Shown here one piece after another: positions 24,031 to 31,000 of a stretch of 58,165 bases of DNA. The stretch covers positions 1 to 58,165 of the forward strand of contig JALCZJ010000015.1 in assembly GCA_022690815.1 (NCBI GenBank), in the 5' to 3' direction. The DNA comes from Ferrimicrobium sp. GTDB taxonomy: Bacteria; Actinomycetota; Acidimicrobiia; Acidimicrobiales; Acidimicrobiaceae. The translations under genes were made by a program, and so were the position numbers. Below the pieces are notes generated by a model. The model worked only from the letters and a program-made list of their open reading frames with translations. It ran no database searches and was not told the DNA's origin. The stretch's first letter is position 1. Each line of letters starts with the position of its first letter.

Positions 24031-24456
24031 ATGTTGCCTGACTGGGCGGGAGGGTGCCACCAGCCACTTCGGCTGGCGGACGCGGCGTTAACCATCGATC
24101 GGGTCTCGCTGGCCTGCATCACCTTGGCCAGAAAGCTCATGACACCCGCCTCCGGTCCTCACCTGGTCGCTGCCGAGTTCTCTCGCTGGCTTGGGGTGGC
24201 AGCTGCCCAACTCCTTGCGGTCGGTCCCCATCCCAAGCCCGAGCTCATGAGCACGGCCCCCGATGCGCATGGCACGCTCGATGACTTCGCTCACCTGGCC
24301 ACGAAGCACCAATTCGAGGAGCTGTTGACGGTAGTTGCGGCCTTGGCCGCGGATACCGGTTGGGGTAATCGCAATTTGGCGCTGACCACGAGGCAGTTGC
24401 ATGGTGATCTGCTGTGGTGGAAATTGGAGTCAAATTTATGGGCAGTTTTGGAGTAA
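24031..24456 (+). CDS. Hypothetical protein downstream of nadE
   Basis: A 141-aa frame beginning 6 nt after the nadE stop. Third codon positions are GC-rich in the manner of its neighbours, which supports real coding. The sequence is Ala/Leu-rich, mostly helical by eye (WLGVAAAQLLAVG, FEELLTVVAALAADTG), with no membrane segment, signal or motif that I recognise. No clear ribosome-binding site is present, so it may be read through coupling with nadE. The function is unknown. Confidence 0.5.
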   Translation: MLPDWAGGCHQPLRLADAALTIDRVSLACITLARKLMTPASGPHLVAAEFSRWLGVAAAQLLAVGPHPKPELMSTAPDAHGTLDDFAHLATKHQFEELLTVVAALAADTGWGNRNLALTTRQLHGDLLWWKLESNLWAVLE

Positions 24457-24574
24457 TGGCTTGAATCATGAAGGCGTTCGATAGAGTTTTTAGAGTGTTA
24501 TCGAATCCAGCTATGGTCGTTCGAAGCGCGCGTGGTGCCCGAGGATGCAATGGGCGAGGGGAGACGTACCAGCC

Positions 24575-25507
24575 ATGAGCAGAGAACGACAGGAGCGTGA
24601 CGAAGAGGATCTCATTCGTCTCTACCTTGGCGATATCGGTACCCACTCGTTGCTGTCTAAGGAGGACGAGAGCCGACTCGGTCGTGAGATGGAGGACGCC
24701 AACGAAGCACGTCGGGAACTCAACCAGCAGAATGTCAGCGCTGAACGCCGTAGAGAGCTCTTGATCGTCATCCGGCGGGGAGAGTCGGCGAAACAGGCCT
24801 TTATCCAAGGCAATCTTCGGCTGGTCGTCTCCATTGCCAAGCGGTACCAAGCCTCTGGATTGCCTCTGCTCGATTTGATCCAGGAAGGCAACATGGGTTT
24901 GATCCATGCGGTCGAGAAATTTGACTGGCGCAAGGGCTTCAAATTTTCTACGTATGCGACCTGGTGGATCCGTCAAGCCATCAATCGGGGGATCGCGAAT
25001 ACCGGACGAACGATCCGGTTGCCGGTTCATGCAGGGGACTCGCTGGCACGTGTTCAGCGTGCACAGATGCGCCTTGAACTTAAACTCGGTCGTAGCCCCA
25101 CCGTCGGCGAACTTGCGAAAGAGGTAGACCTTCCCTATGACAAGCTCATCGAGTCACTGAAGTTCCGTGGTGACCCCGTGTCGCTCTCGGAGCCGCTGCG
25201 CGATGACGGTGATGCTGAACTTGGTGATGTGGTTGAAGACCGGTCTGCATCATCGCCGTTTGAAGCCGTCGCCGAGTCGATGCTCCCGACCGAGATCGCG
25301 AGACTCTTATCGCCACTCGATCAACGCGAACGCGATATCCTCAAGCTTCGCTACGGGCTCGATCGTGGGGAGCCTCGTACCCTTGAGGAGGTGGGCGAGT
25401 ACTTCCATCTCACCCGGGAACGCATTCGCCAGATTGAGTCCAGGGCGATGTCAAAACTTCGACATCCATCGGCAGACATCGGAGCCCGCGACCTGCTCAC
25501 TGGTTGA
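24575..25507 (+). CDS. RNA polymerase sigma factor, group 1/2 (sigma70 family)
   Basis: A 310-aa sigma factor without region 1.1. It shows region 1.2 (DLIRLYLGDIGTHSLLSKED), region 2 (LVVSIAKRYQASGLPLLDLI; then GLIHAVEKFDWRKGFKFSTY and ATWWIRQAINRGI), region 3 (GRSPTVGELAKEVDL) and region 4.2 (TLEEVGEYFHLTRERIRQIE). These are near-perfect housekeeping-type motifs recognising -10/-35 promoters, so it is either a short primary sigma or a SigB/HrdA-like group 2 factor. ATG 24575 is chosen because region 1.2 starts soon after; ATG 24545 in frame would add ten residues. Confidence 0.88.
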   Translation: MSRERQERDEEDLIRLYLGDIGTHSLLSKEDESRLGREMEDANEARRELNQQNVSAERRRELLIVIRRGESAKQAFIQGNLRLVVSIAKRYQASGLPLLDLIQEGNMGLIHAVEKFDWRKGFKFSTYATWWIRQAINRGIANTGRTIRLPVHAGDSLARVQRAQMRLELKLGRSPTVGELAKEVDLPYDKLIESLKFRGDPVSLSEPLRDDGDAELGDVVEDRSASSPFEAVAESMLPTEIARLLSPLDQRERDILKLRYGLDRGEPRTLEEVGEYFHLTRERIRQIESRAMSKLRHPSADIGARDLLTG

Positions 25508-25535
25508 GTTGACCGTTTTCTCGGGCAGCAAGGTT

Positions 25536-25541
25536 TATAGT
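25536..25541 (+). promoter_or_regulatory. -10 element (TATAGT) for a small peptide gene
   Basis: TATAGT lies 6 nt before an ATG, the leaderless spacing. TTGACC at 25509-25514 is 21 nt upstream, too far for an ideal -35. The box stands in the short gap after the sigma-factor gene. Confidence 0.4.
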
Positions 25542-25547
25542 GAAGGG

Positions 25548-25628
25548 ATGAAGAAACTCATTTTCCTCGCGATTGTTGGTGCGCTCGTGGCGGTAGCAGC
25601 GAAGAAGGTTCGCGAGACACTCGCGTAG
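25548..25628 (+). CDS. 26-aa membrane peptide
   Basis: The frame encodes MKKLIFLAIVGALVAVAAKK followed by VRETLA and TAG: a basic start, a single hydrophobic helix of about 16 residues and a charged tail. It resembles the N-terminus of the short DLW-39-like actinobacterial membrane peptides but lacks their acidic C-terminal part. A TATAGT box 6 nt upstream argues that it is expressed, probably from a leaderless transcript. GAAGGG also precedes the ATG but too closely for a standard SD. The function is unknown. Confidence 0.45.
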   Translation: MKKLIFLAIVGALVAVAAKKVRETLA

Positions 25629-26323
25629 CTTCTTTCCCCCAGGGGATTGATTGGCTGAGAACGAACGGTTTGCCTGGTGACTAGCGTCCTTGTCGCTCGT
25701 TGGAATAACATGACGACGCAGGGTTTTCGCCTACGGTAGTTCCTGGGCCGAGCAATATTGGGTAAGGTCATCCTGGTCTGGTTACGGTAGTCGAGTCCCT
25801 CGACAGAGCCCCAGTTGCACATGTCGGGTGAGGACATCTCGTAGTAGGGGTTGTGTTGTACCCAGCGATTCTCTGTCGCCGCACATCTTACGTGTTGCAT
25901 GAACAGCCCTCGATCGGGTTCGGCCACAAGAGGTAACACTTGTGGCCCAGTTACCCAACCGAAACGGCTTGCGTACCAAGGCTCGATCAGTACTCGCCAT
26001 GACATCGGTGAAAAATCACCATTCGAAGTCGCCATTCCCAGCAAGAGTGCCTCGAGTCACCAAGCATGGGCCAGCTCAGCCCTCTTGGGCGTCATGCGCG
26101 CAACGCCCATCCCATGAGGAGCATGGCCTGGGTTCGGTGCTTGGTGACTCCAAGAGCGCTGTCTCGTCATCGTAGCGTCAGCTCGATGCGGTGGGTTCTG
26201 GTAGATCGAAGACACGCCGTCGCCCGTCGCGAGACGACTTCTCGTACAGCCTGATCGCCCGAAATCCACCCCACCCTGCGAGTAACGGTTTCCCGGATCC
26301 TGGCACGCCCTCAGCACCCAGGC
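25629..26323. other. Gene-free stretch of about 700 bp
   Basis: No frame on either strand has a ribosome-binding site together with recognisable protein character; the longest ones are interrupted and compositionally unlike the neighbours. The only structured element seen is the long hairpin at 26054-26150. Confidence 0.55.
26054..26150. repeat. 97-nt imperfect hairpin bounded by 13-bp perfect inverted repeats
   Basis: GAGTCACCAAGCA (26054-26066) is the exact reverse complement of TGCTTGGTGACTC (26138-26150). Inside, GGCC (26069-26072) can pair with GGCC (26125-26128), GCTC (26074-26077) with GAGC (26119-26122), and TGGGCGT (26086-26092) with ACGCCCA (26103-26109) around a 10-nt apical loop. 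Together they make an extended stem. It could be a structured RNA or a miniature element; conserved SRP, RNase P and tmRNA motifs are absent. Confidence 0.6.
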
Positions 26324-27136
26324 TTAGCCAGTGGCCGATGAGTTCAATTGGCCAATTCGACGCCGTCGAACGATGGACCGTCCGACAAACGGCATAGCGC
26401 CGCCGGCTAACAGGGCCATGAGAAGGCCAGCGTTGCGGAGCGTGCGAAGGAGGTAGGGACGAGATACCTTTGTCGTCTCTTTGAACTCAAGAATCTCCCA
26501 CCCGCGATCCTTGGCAACCTTGGTGAGTACCCGATCGGGGTTCACTGCGACGGGGTGTCCGACCATCTCCAGCATGGGAATATCGGTATAGGAGTCGGAG
26601 TAGGCATACGAGCTGGCCAGGTCGATGGCTTCGGCCTCTGCCAACGTTGCGATCGCCTCGACTTTGTAGGGTCCGTAGGCATAAAACACCAGTTCTCCGG
26701 TGTATTTCCCAGCCTCGTCGACGCGAGAGCGCGATCCTATGAAGCCGTCGACCCCGAGAAATGAAGCCATCGGTCCGACGACCTCTTCGGGTGATGCCGA
26801 GACGAGAAATACCTTGCGGCCAGCAAGATGGTGCATGTCGATAAGATCCATGGCCTCCCGATAGATCAGTGGGGTGATAATCTCTCCGAGCGCTTCGGTG
26901 ACGACGCGGAGCACCATCGACTGCTCCCAACCCTGGGTTAGCGACAGGACTGCGTTTTCGAGTCGCTTGAGCCTTCGCTCGTTGGCGCCCAAATATTTGT
27001 AGACGGTCTGGGCATAAAGGCTGCGCGCGACCGTTCGACGTGTGATCATGCCCTCTTGAAAGAATCTTGTCCCGAGGGCGAGCATCGATGCACGGGCGAT
27101 AACCGTCTTGTCGAGATCAAAGAACACGCCCTCCAT
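26324..27136 (-). CDS. HAD-superfamily phosphatase, subfamily IB (SerB/CicA-like)
   Basis: A 270-aa HAD hydrolase. Motif I is FFDLDKTVI (D8 nucleophile, D10 acid), motif II VFLVSASPEEVVG, and motif III/IV YAYSDSYTDIPML with the metal-binding aspartates. The helical cap lies between motifs I and II (residues about 20-95). Family members dephosphorylate small molecules such as phosphoserine or lipid phosphates; the actinobacterial CicA-like group has unknown substrates. The C-terminus (about 235-270) contains a short hydrophobic stretch and a basic tail (VRRRRIG), which may associate with the membrane. It is 8 nt from the TrkA-like gene and probably in the same operon. Confidence 0.85.
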   Translation of the reverse strand: MEGVFFDLDKTVIARASMLALGTRFFQEGMITRRTVARSLYAQTVYKYLGANERRLKRLENAVLSLTQGWEQSMVLRVVTEALGEIITPLIYREAMDLIDMHHLAGRKVFLVSASPEEVVGPMASFLGVDGFIGSRSRVDEAGKYTGELVFYAYGPYKVEAIATLAEAEAIDLASSYAYSDSYTDIPMLEMVGHPVAVNPDRVLTKVAKDRGWEILEFKETTKVSRPYLLRTLRNAGLLMALLAGGAMPFVGRSIVRRRRIGQLNSSATG

Positions 27137-27144
27137 CGTTGCGC

Positions 27145-27828
27145 CTACTCCTGGGCCACAACAAGGGTTGGGGAGATGAGTGCGCCACGAAGGACATCGT
27201 CGGTCTCGTCGGTGGTGAGGCAGATCACCTCGTCGGCCTCGCGTAGCAGGGTGTCACCTCGAGGAACGGCGAGCTCACCCTCGCGCACCACGGCGACGAC
27301 CGAGGCCGAGCGGGGTAGCGCAAGGTCTTCAATCGTGCGATCGATGGCTGGAGACCCGGGTGCGAGGGTGACCTCCACGAGACGAGCTCCTGAGCGTGAA
27401 AACTGCAGGAGGCGGACGATTGACCCGACCGAGACGGCCTCTTCGACCAGCGACGATATGAGGTGAGGGGTAGAGACGGCAACGTCGACTCCCCAAGCGG
27501 GCGTGAACAGCCAGTGATTCTTTGGGTGATTGACGCGGGCAATGACGCGAGGGATCGCGTACTCCTGCTTAGCCAAGAGGGATGTTACCAGATTATCCTC
27601 GTCATCGCCGGTAGATGCGACAAGGACATCACACTCGGTCAGCCCGCATGTCGCCAGCGTCGCTAGCTCACAGCCATCCCCGACCATCCAGCGGCAGCCG
27701 ATCTCTTTGGAAAGGTGACCGACAAGTTCTTCGTCACGCTCGATCACGAGCACGCTATGCCCGGCGTCACAGAGGTCTTTGGCGAGGAACGTCCCCACCT
27801 TGCCAGCACCAATGATTGTTACGTTCAT
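27145..27828 (-). CDS. TrkA/RCK-type potassium-channel regulatory protein (second of two)
   Basis: A 227-aa protein with a Rossmann RCK_N domain (NVTIIGAGKVGTFLAKDLCD with GxGxxG, then LVIERDEE with the ribose-binding acid) and a C-terminal RCK_C domain (residues about 140-225, RLVEVTLAPGSPAIDRTI). RCK proteins gate K+ uptake or efflux by binding NAD(H) or ATP and, in some RCK_C domains, c-di-AMP. ATG 27828 is preferred; GTG 27831 overlaps the upstream stop (TAGTG). The pair plus an APC permease corresponds to mycobacterial ceoB-ceoC and Rv2690c. Confidence 0.87.
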   Translation of the reverse strand: MNVTIIGAGKVGTFLAKDLCDAGHSVLVIERDEELVGHLSKEIGCRWMVGDGCELATLATCGLTECDVLVASTGDDEDNLVTSLLAKQEYAIPRVIARVNHPKNHWLFTPAWGVDVAVSTPHLISSLVEEAVSVGSIVRLLQFSRSGARLVEVTLAPGSPAIDRTIEDLALPRSASVVAVVREGELAVPRGDTLLREADEVICLTTDETDDVLRGALISPTLVVAQE

Positions 27829-27830
27829 CA

Positions 27831-28490
27831 CTAGCTTCCTTTCAGAATTTCTTGGAGCCGTTGCGTCCCCGCCGTCGTCACCAAGACGATGGCTCGATCA
27901 CCCTCTTGCGCGATGAGTTCGCGTTCGATGAGCCTGGCTGAGGTACCACGAAGGATCGCGGCGAATTTGACTGCGTTATCGACGTTCAAGGATGCCAGCT
28001 GTACGCCGGCCAGCGAGCTTGGGAGCGAGACCTCCATAACTGATACGGTACCACTGGCGTCGGTCCAGTCGGTTGGGGTCTTCTCAGGAAAGAGTCGTCG
28101 GATCGCTTGCTCGGTGGTCCATGTCACCGTGGCAACGGTGGCGATGCCAAGGCGTTGGTAGACGACGGCCCTGCGCGGGTCGTAGATGCGGGCAACCACG
28201 TTCGGAACGTTAAAAACCTCACGGGCGATGCGGGCACTCAAGATGTTGGTGTTGTCCCCCGAGGTGACGGCGGCGAGTCCATAGGCCCCTTCGATCTTTG
28301 CTTCTTTGAGGATCTCCGGATCAAACCCCATGCCCTCAAGCCTCGTGATGTTGGGGTGTTCCGCCAAGCGTCGAAAGGCCCTGGCATTTCTATCGAGAAT
28401 CGTCACCTGGAGCCCCTGGGTCGCCAAGCGGGTAGCGAGTTCGGCTCCGACTCGCCCACAGCCAACGACCAAAATTCGATCGGATGTCAC
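27831..28490 (-). CDS. TrkA/RCK-type potassium-channel regulatory protein (first of two)
   Basis: A 219-aa RCK protein: dinucleotide-binding RILVVGCGRVGAELATRLA (residues 5-23), VTILDRN acid motif and a C-terminal RCK_C domain from about 145. It is a paralogue of the next gene and overlaps it, suggesting a hetero-octameric ring or two subunits acting on one transporter. It diverges from the APC permease gene across a 110-bp gap. No TrkG/TrkH-type pore is encoded nearby, so the likely partner is the divergent permease; this is inference. Confidence 0.87.
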   Translation of the reverse strand: MTSDRILVVGCGRVGAELATRLATQGLQVTILDRNARAFRRLAEHPNITRLEGMGFDPEILKEAKIEGAYGLAAVTSGDNTNILSARIAREVFNVPNVVARIYDPRRAVVYQRLGIATVATVTWTTEQAIRRLFPEKTPTDWTDASGTVSVMEVSLPSSLAGVQLASLNVDNAVKFAAILRGTSARLIERELIAQEGDRAIVLVTTAGTQRLQEILKGS

Positions 28491-28600
28491 CTTGCCTCCA
28501 TGACGTTGCAGTGGACCAGATTACTGCAGCTCTGTCCCGCCGGTGATCTTTAGCATAGGCTGTACTATCGTCGTTCGTAGGCGAGTTGAGGAGAGATACG

Positions 28601-30967
28601 ATGCCCGATGAAAATTCCGGATCGGCGCATGGTCGATTCCAACGTGGTTTCGAGGTGCGCTCTCCTCGGGTGCTGCCCAGACTCGAGTCCTTCAACGTTC
28701 CGGAGAAGCTGAGCTATCGGATCAAAAACCGTCTTCTTGGTCCGCCATTGGTGACAGAGGATCTTGACGAACAACGGATTGGCAAGCCCACTGCCCTTGC
28801 CATTCTCTCCTCTGACGTGATGTCATCCTCGGCTTATGCCACCGAGGCCATGCTCGGGGTCTTGGTCCCAGCGGTCGGGCTCGCCGCGTTCAAGTTGGTG
28901 GTGCCGGTCTCGCTTTTGGTGCTGGTCGTCTTGATCTTTGTGACGGCCTCATACCTCGAGGTCATCAAGGCCTACCCTAAGGCCGGTGGGGCCTACGTGG
29001 TTGCACGCGACACCTTTGGCACCGGCCTGGCGCGCGTCGCCGCTGCCTCTTTGTTTGTCGACTACATCCTCACCGTTGCGGTCTCGATCTCCGCTGGGGC
29101 CGACGCGCTTGCATCGGCCGTGCCGGTGTTGACTCCCTATGTCACTGTGATCACCGTGGTGTTCGTGATCGCAATCGCCTATGGCAATCTCCGAGGTATC
29201 CGTGAAGCGGGTAAGACCTTTGCGGTCCCGACCTATCTGTTCATCGGCTCGATGTTCTTGATGATCGGCGTCGGACTCGTCCGCGGGATCTTTGGCCACA
29301 TCCCTGTTTATACCCACTTTGGTGCTGGCGTCTATCCGGCGGGTACCGCCGGAGCTGGGCTGCTACTTGGTGCGTCGGTCTTCATCTTCTTGAAGGCCTT
29401 CGCGAGCGGTGGAACGGCCTTGACCGGCACCGAGGCGATCTCGAACGGTGTATCCGTCTTTCGCGATCCGCAACCTCGCAACGCCAGGATCACGCTGGTT
29501 GTGATGAGTGTCATTCTTGCGATTCTGCTGATGGGTGTCTCGGGACTCGCTGCCGTGACGCATGCGACCCCGTATCTCTCGGGTGACCCGACCGTTCTCT
29601 CCCAGATTGCTAAGGCGGTTTTTGGCGACTCGCTTGTCGGTCGAATTCTGTACGTGGCCTTGGACATCTTTACGATGGGCATTCTCACCTTGGCCGCCAA
29701 CACCAGCTTTGCCGGGCTGCCGTTCTTGGCTTCTTTTGCCGCATCGGATGGTTTTTTGCCCAAGAGTTTTACGGCCAGAGGTCATCGACTGGTGTACTCG
29801 AGCGCGATCGTCGCGCTGGCGATCGTTGCGGTCATTCTCCTGGTCGCCACCAACTCCAACGTCTACACGCTGATCTCGCTCTATGCCATCGGGGTGTTCA
29901 CTGGGTTCACCATCGCCGGCGCCGGTATGGTCAAGCATCATTTCATGACGCGGGAGAAGAGTTGGCGACGCAGAGCCCTCATCAACGGTGCGGCAGCAGT
30001 GCTCTCTGGGGCGGTGGATATCACCTTTATCGTCACAAAGTTCACCGCAGGCGCTTGGACGATTGTCATCATCGTTCCGGTGCTGGTACTCATCTTCACA
30101 CGCTTCAAGTACTCGCACGATTCCGAGGTCAAGGCGCTCAACGATGGGCTTGAGGCGGCTGAGCACGAGGTGCTGCCTCGCAAGCATAAGGTACTGATCT
30201 TGGTTGACGAGGTCGATGTTGCCACGGTGAATGCCCTAAACTACTCGAGAATCCTTGGTGCTGACTCGGTCACGGCCCTGCATTTTGTGCTCGATGACAA
30301 ACATGCCCAAGCGCTTGCCCAAGAGTGGGAGGCCGGAGGGTTGGGACGTACGCCGCTTGAGTTGCTTGACTGTCAAGATCGTCGCCTGCGACGAGCAACT
30401 GGGCAGGTCGTCATGGACGCCCTCAGTGATGGTGAGTCCCAGGTCTCGGTGCTGATCCCACATCGAATCTATCCGCGCTTTTCGGGCTCGCTGTTGCACG
30501 ACCAGACCTCGGGGAACTTGGCGGAGGTCATCGCCCAGCTCCCGCACGCGACGCCGATTCTGATTCCCCACCGGGTGAAGCCTCGCCGCGAGCGGACCCC
30601 AGCGATGTCGGCTCGGGCTGAGCGGAGCGCGGCTCGTACCGATGAGGCACCGCTTGACCCAACGGTCTCGGCGCTCGACACAGCCGACGGAGTGACCCCA
30701 ATTACCGGTCTCAAGCTCCGTCAACGCACACGGGTCCTTGGTCGAGTTTCGGCAATCCGGCTGAGCTCTTACCGTGGGACACCCTCGATTGCAGCCCGCC
30801 TTGAGGATGCAACTGGCGGTCTCATGTTGGTGTTTCCGGGTCGGAGTGCCGTTCCTGGGCTGAGCTCAGGCATGAACCTGAGTGCCGAAGGAACCGTGGT
30901 GGAGGTGGATGGTCACCTCGCTATGATCAATCCCCTATACGAGTTTTTGCCTTTGAACGCGAGATGA
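28601..30967 (+). CDS. APC-superfamily permease with USP-like and OB-fold C-terminal domains
   Basis: A 788-aa protein in three parts. Residues about 65-500 form a 12-helix APC core with the KimA/YdaO-like motif SSDVMSSSAYATEAM and KAGGAYVVARDTFG. Residues about 515-665 are a soluble universal-stress-like domain (HKVLILVDEVDVATVNALNY). Residues about 697-788 look like an OB-fold (LRQRTRVLGRVSAIRLSSYR, then SAEGTVVEVDGHLAMINPLY), which in mycobacteria is a separate protein near ceoBC. KimA-type members import K+ and are controlled by c-di-AMP; the ligand here is inferred. ATG 28601 has GAGGAGAG 7 nt upstream. Confidence 0.82.
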   Translation: MPDENSGSAHGRFQRGFEVRSPRVLPRLESFNVPEKLSYRIKNRLLGPPLVTEDLDEQRIGKPTALAILSSDVMSSSAYATEAMLGVLVPAVGLAAFKLVVPVSLLVLVVLIFVTASYLEVIKAYPKAGGAYVVARDTFGTGLARVAAASLFVDYILTVAVSISAGADALASAVPVLTPYVTVITVVFVIAIAYGNLRGIREAGKTFAVPTYLFIGSMFLMIGVGLVRGIFGHIPVYTHFGAGVYPAGTAGAGLLLGASVFIFLKAFASGGTALTGTEAISNGVSVFRDPQPRNARITLVVMSVILAILLMGVSGLAAVTHATPYLSGDPTVLSQIAKAVFGDSLVGRILYVALDIFTMGILTLAANTSFAGLPFLASFAASDGFLPKSFTARGHRLVYSSAIVALAIVAVILLVATNSNVYTLISLYAIGVFTGFTIAGAGMVKHHFMTREKSWRRRALINGAAAVLSGAVDITFIVTKFTAGAWTIVIIVPVLVLIFTRFKYSHDSEVKALNDGLEAAEHEVLPRKHKVLILVDEVDVATVNALNYSRILGADSVTALHFVLDDKHAQALAQEWEAGGLGRTPLELLDCQDRRLRRATGQVVMDALSDGESQVSVLIPHRIYPRFSGSLLHDQTSGNLAEVIAQLPHATPILIPHRVKPRRERTPAMSARAERSAARTDEAPLDPTVSALDTADGVTPITGLKLRQRTRVLGRVSAIRLSSYRGTPSIAARLEDATGGLMLVFPGRSAVPGLSSGMNLSAEGTVVEVDGHLAMINPLYEFLPLNAR

Positions 30968-31000
30968 AGGTCGTCGCTTGCACAAGAGAGAGCGTGGTGA

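Noticed and set aside
25535-26044. 169-codon minus-strand frame in the gene-free stretch
   Set aside because: It covers the small peptide gene antisense, has no start signal and no recognisable sequence pattern.
26054-26150. SRP RNA or RNase P RNA for the long hairpin
   Set aside because: The conserved GGUCAGG...GGAAGGAAGC loop of SRP RNA and the RNase P core motifs are absent.
28491-28600. c-di-AMP (ydaO-type) riboswitch before the APC permease
   Set aside because: The gap is only about 110 bp including promoter and ribosome-binding site, too short, and no conserved elements were seen.
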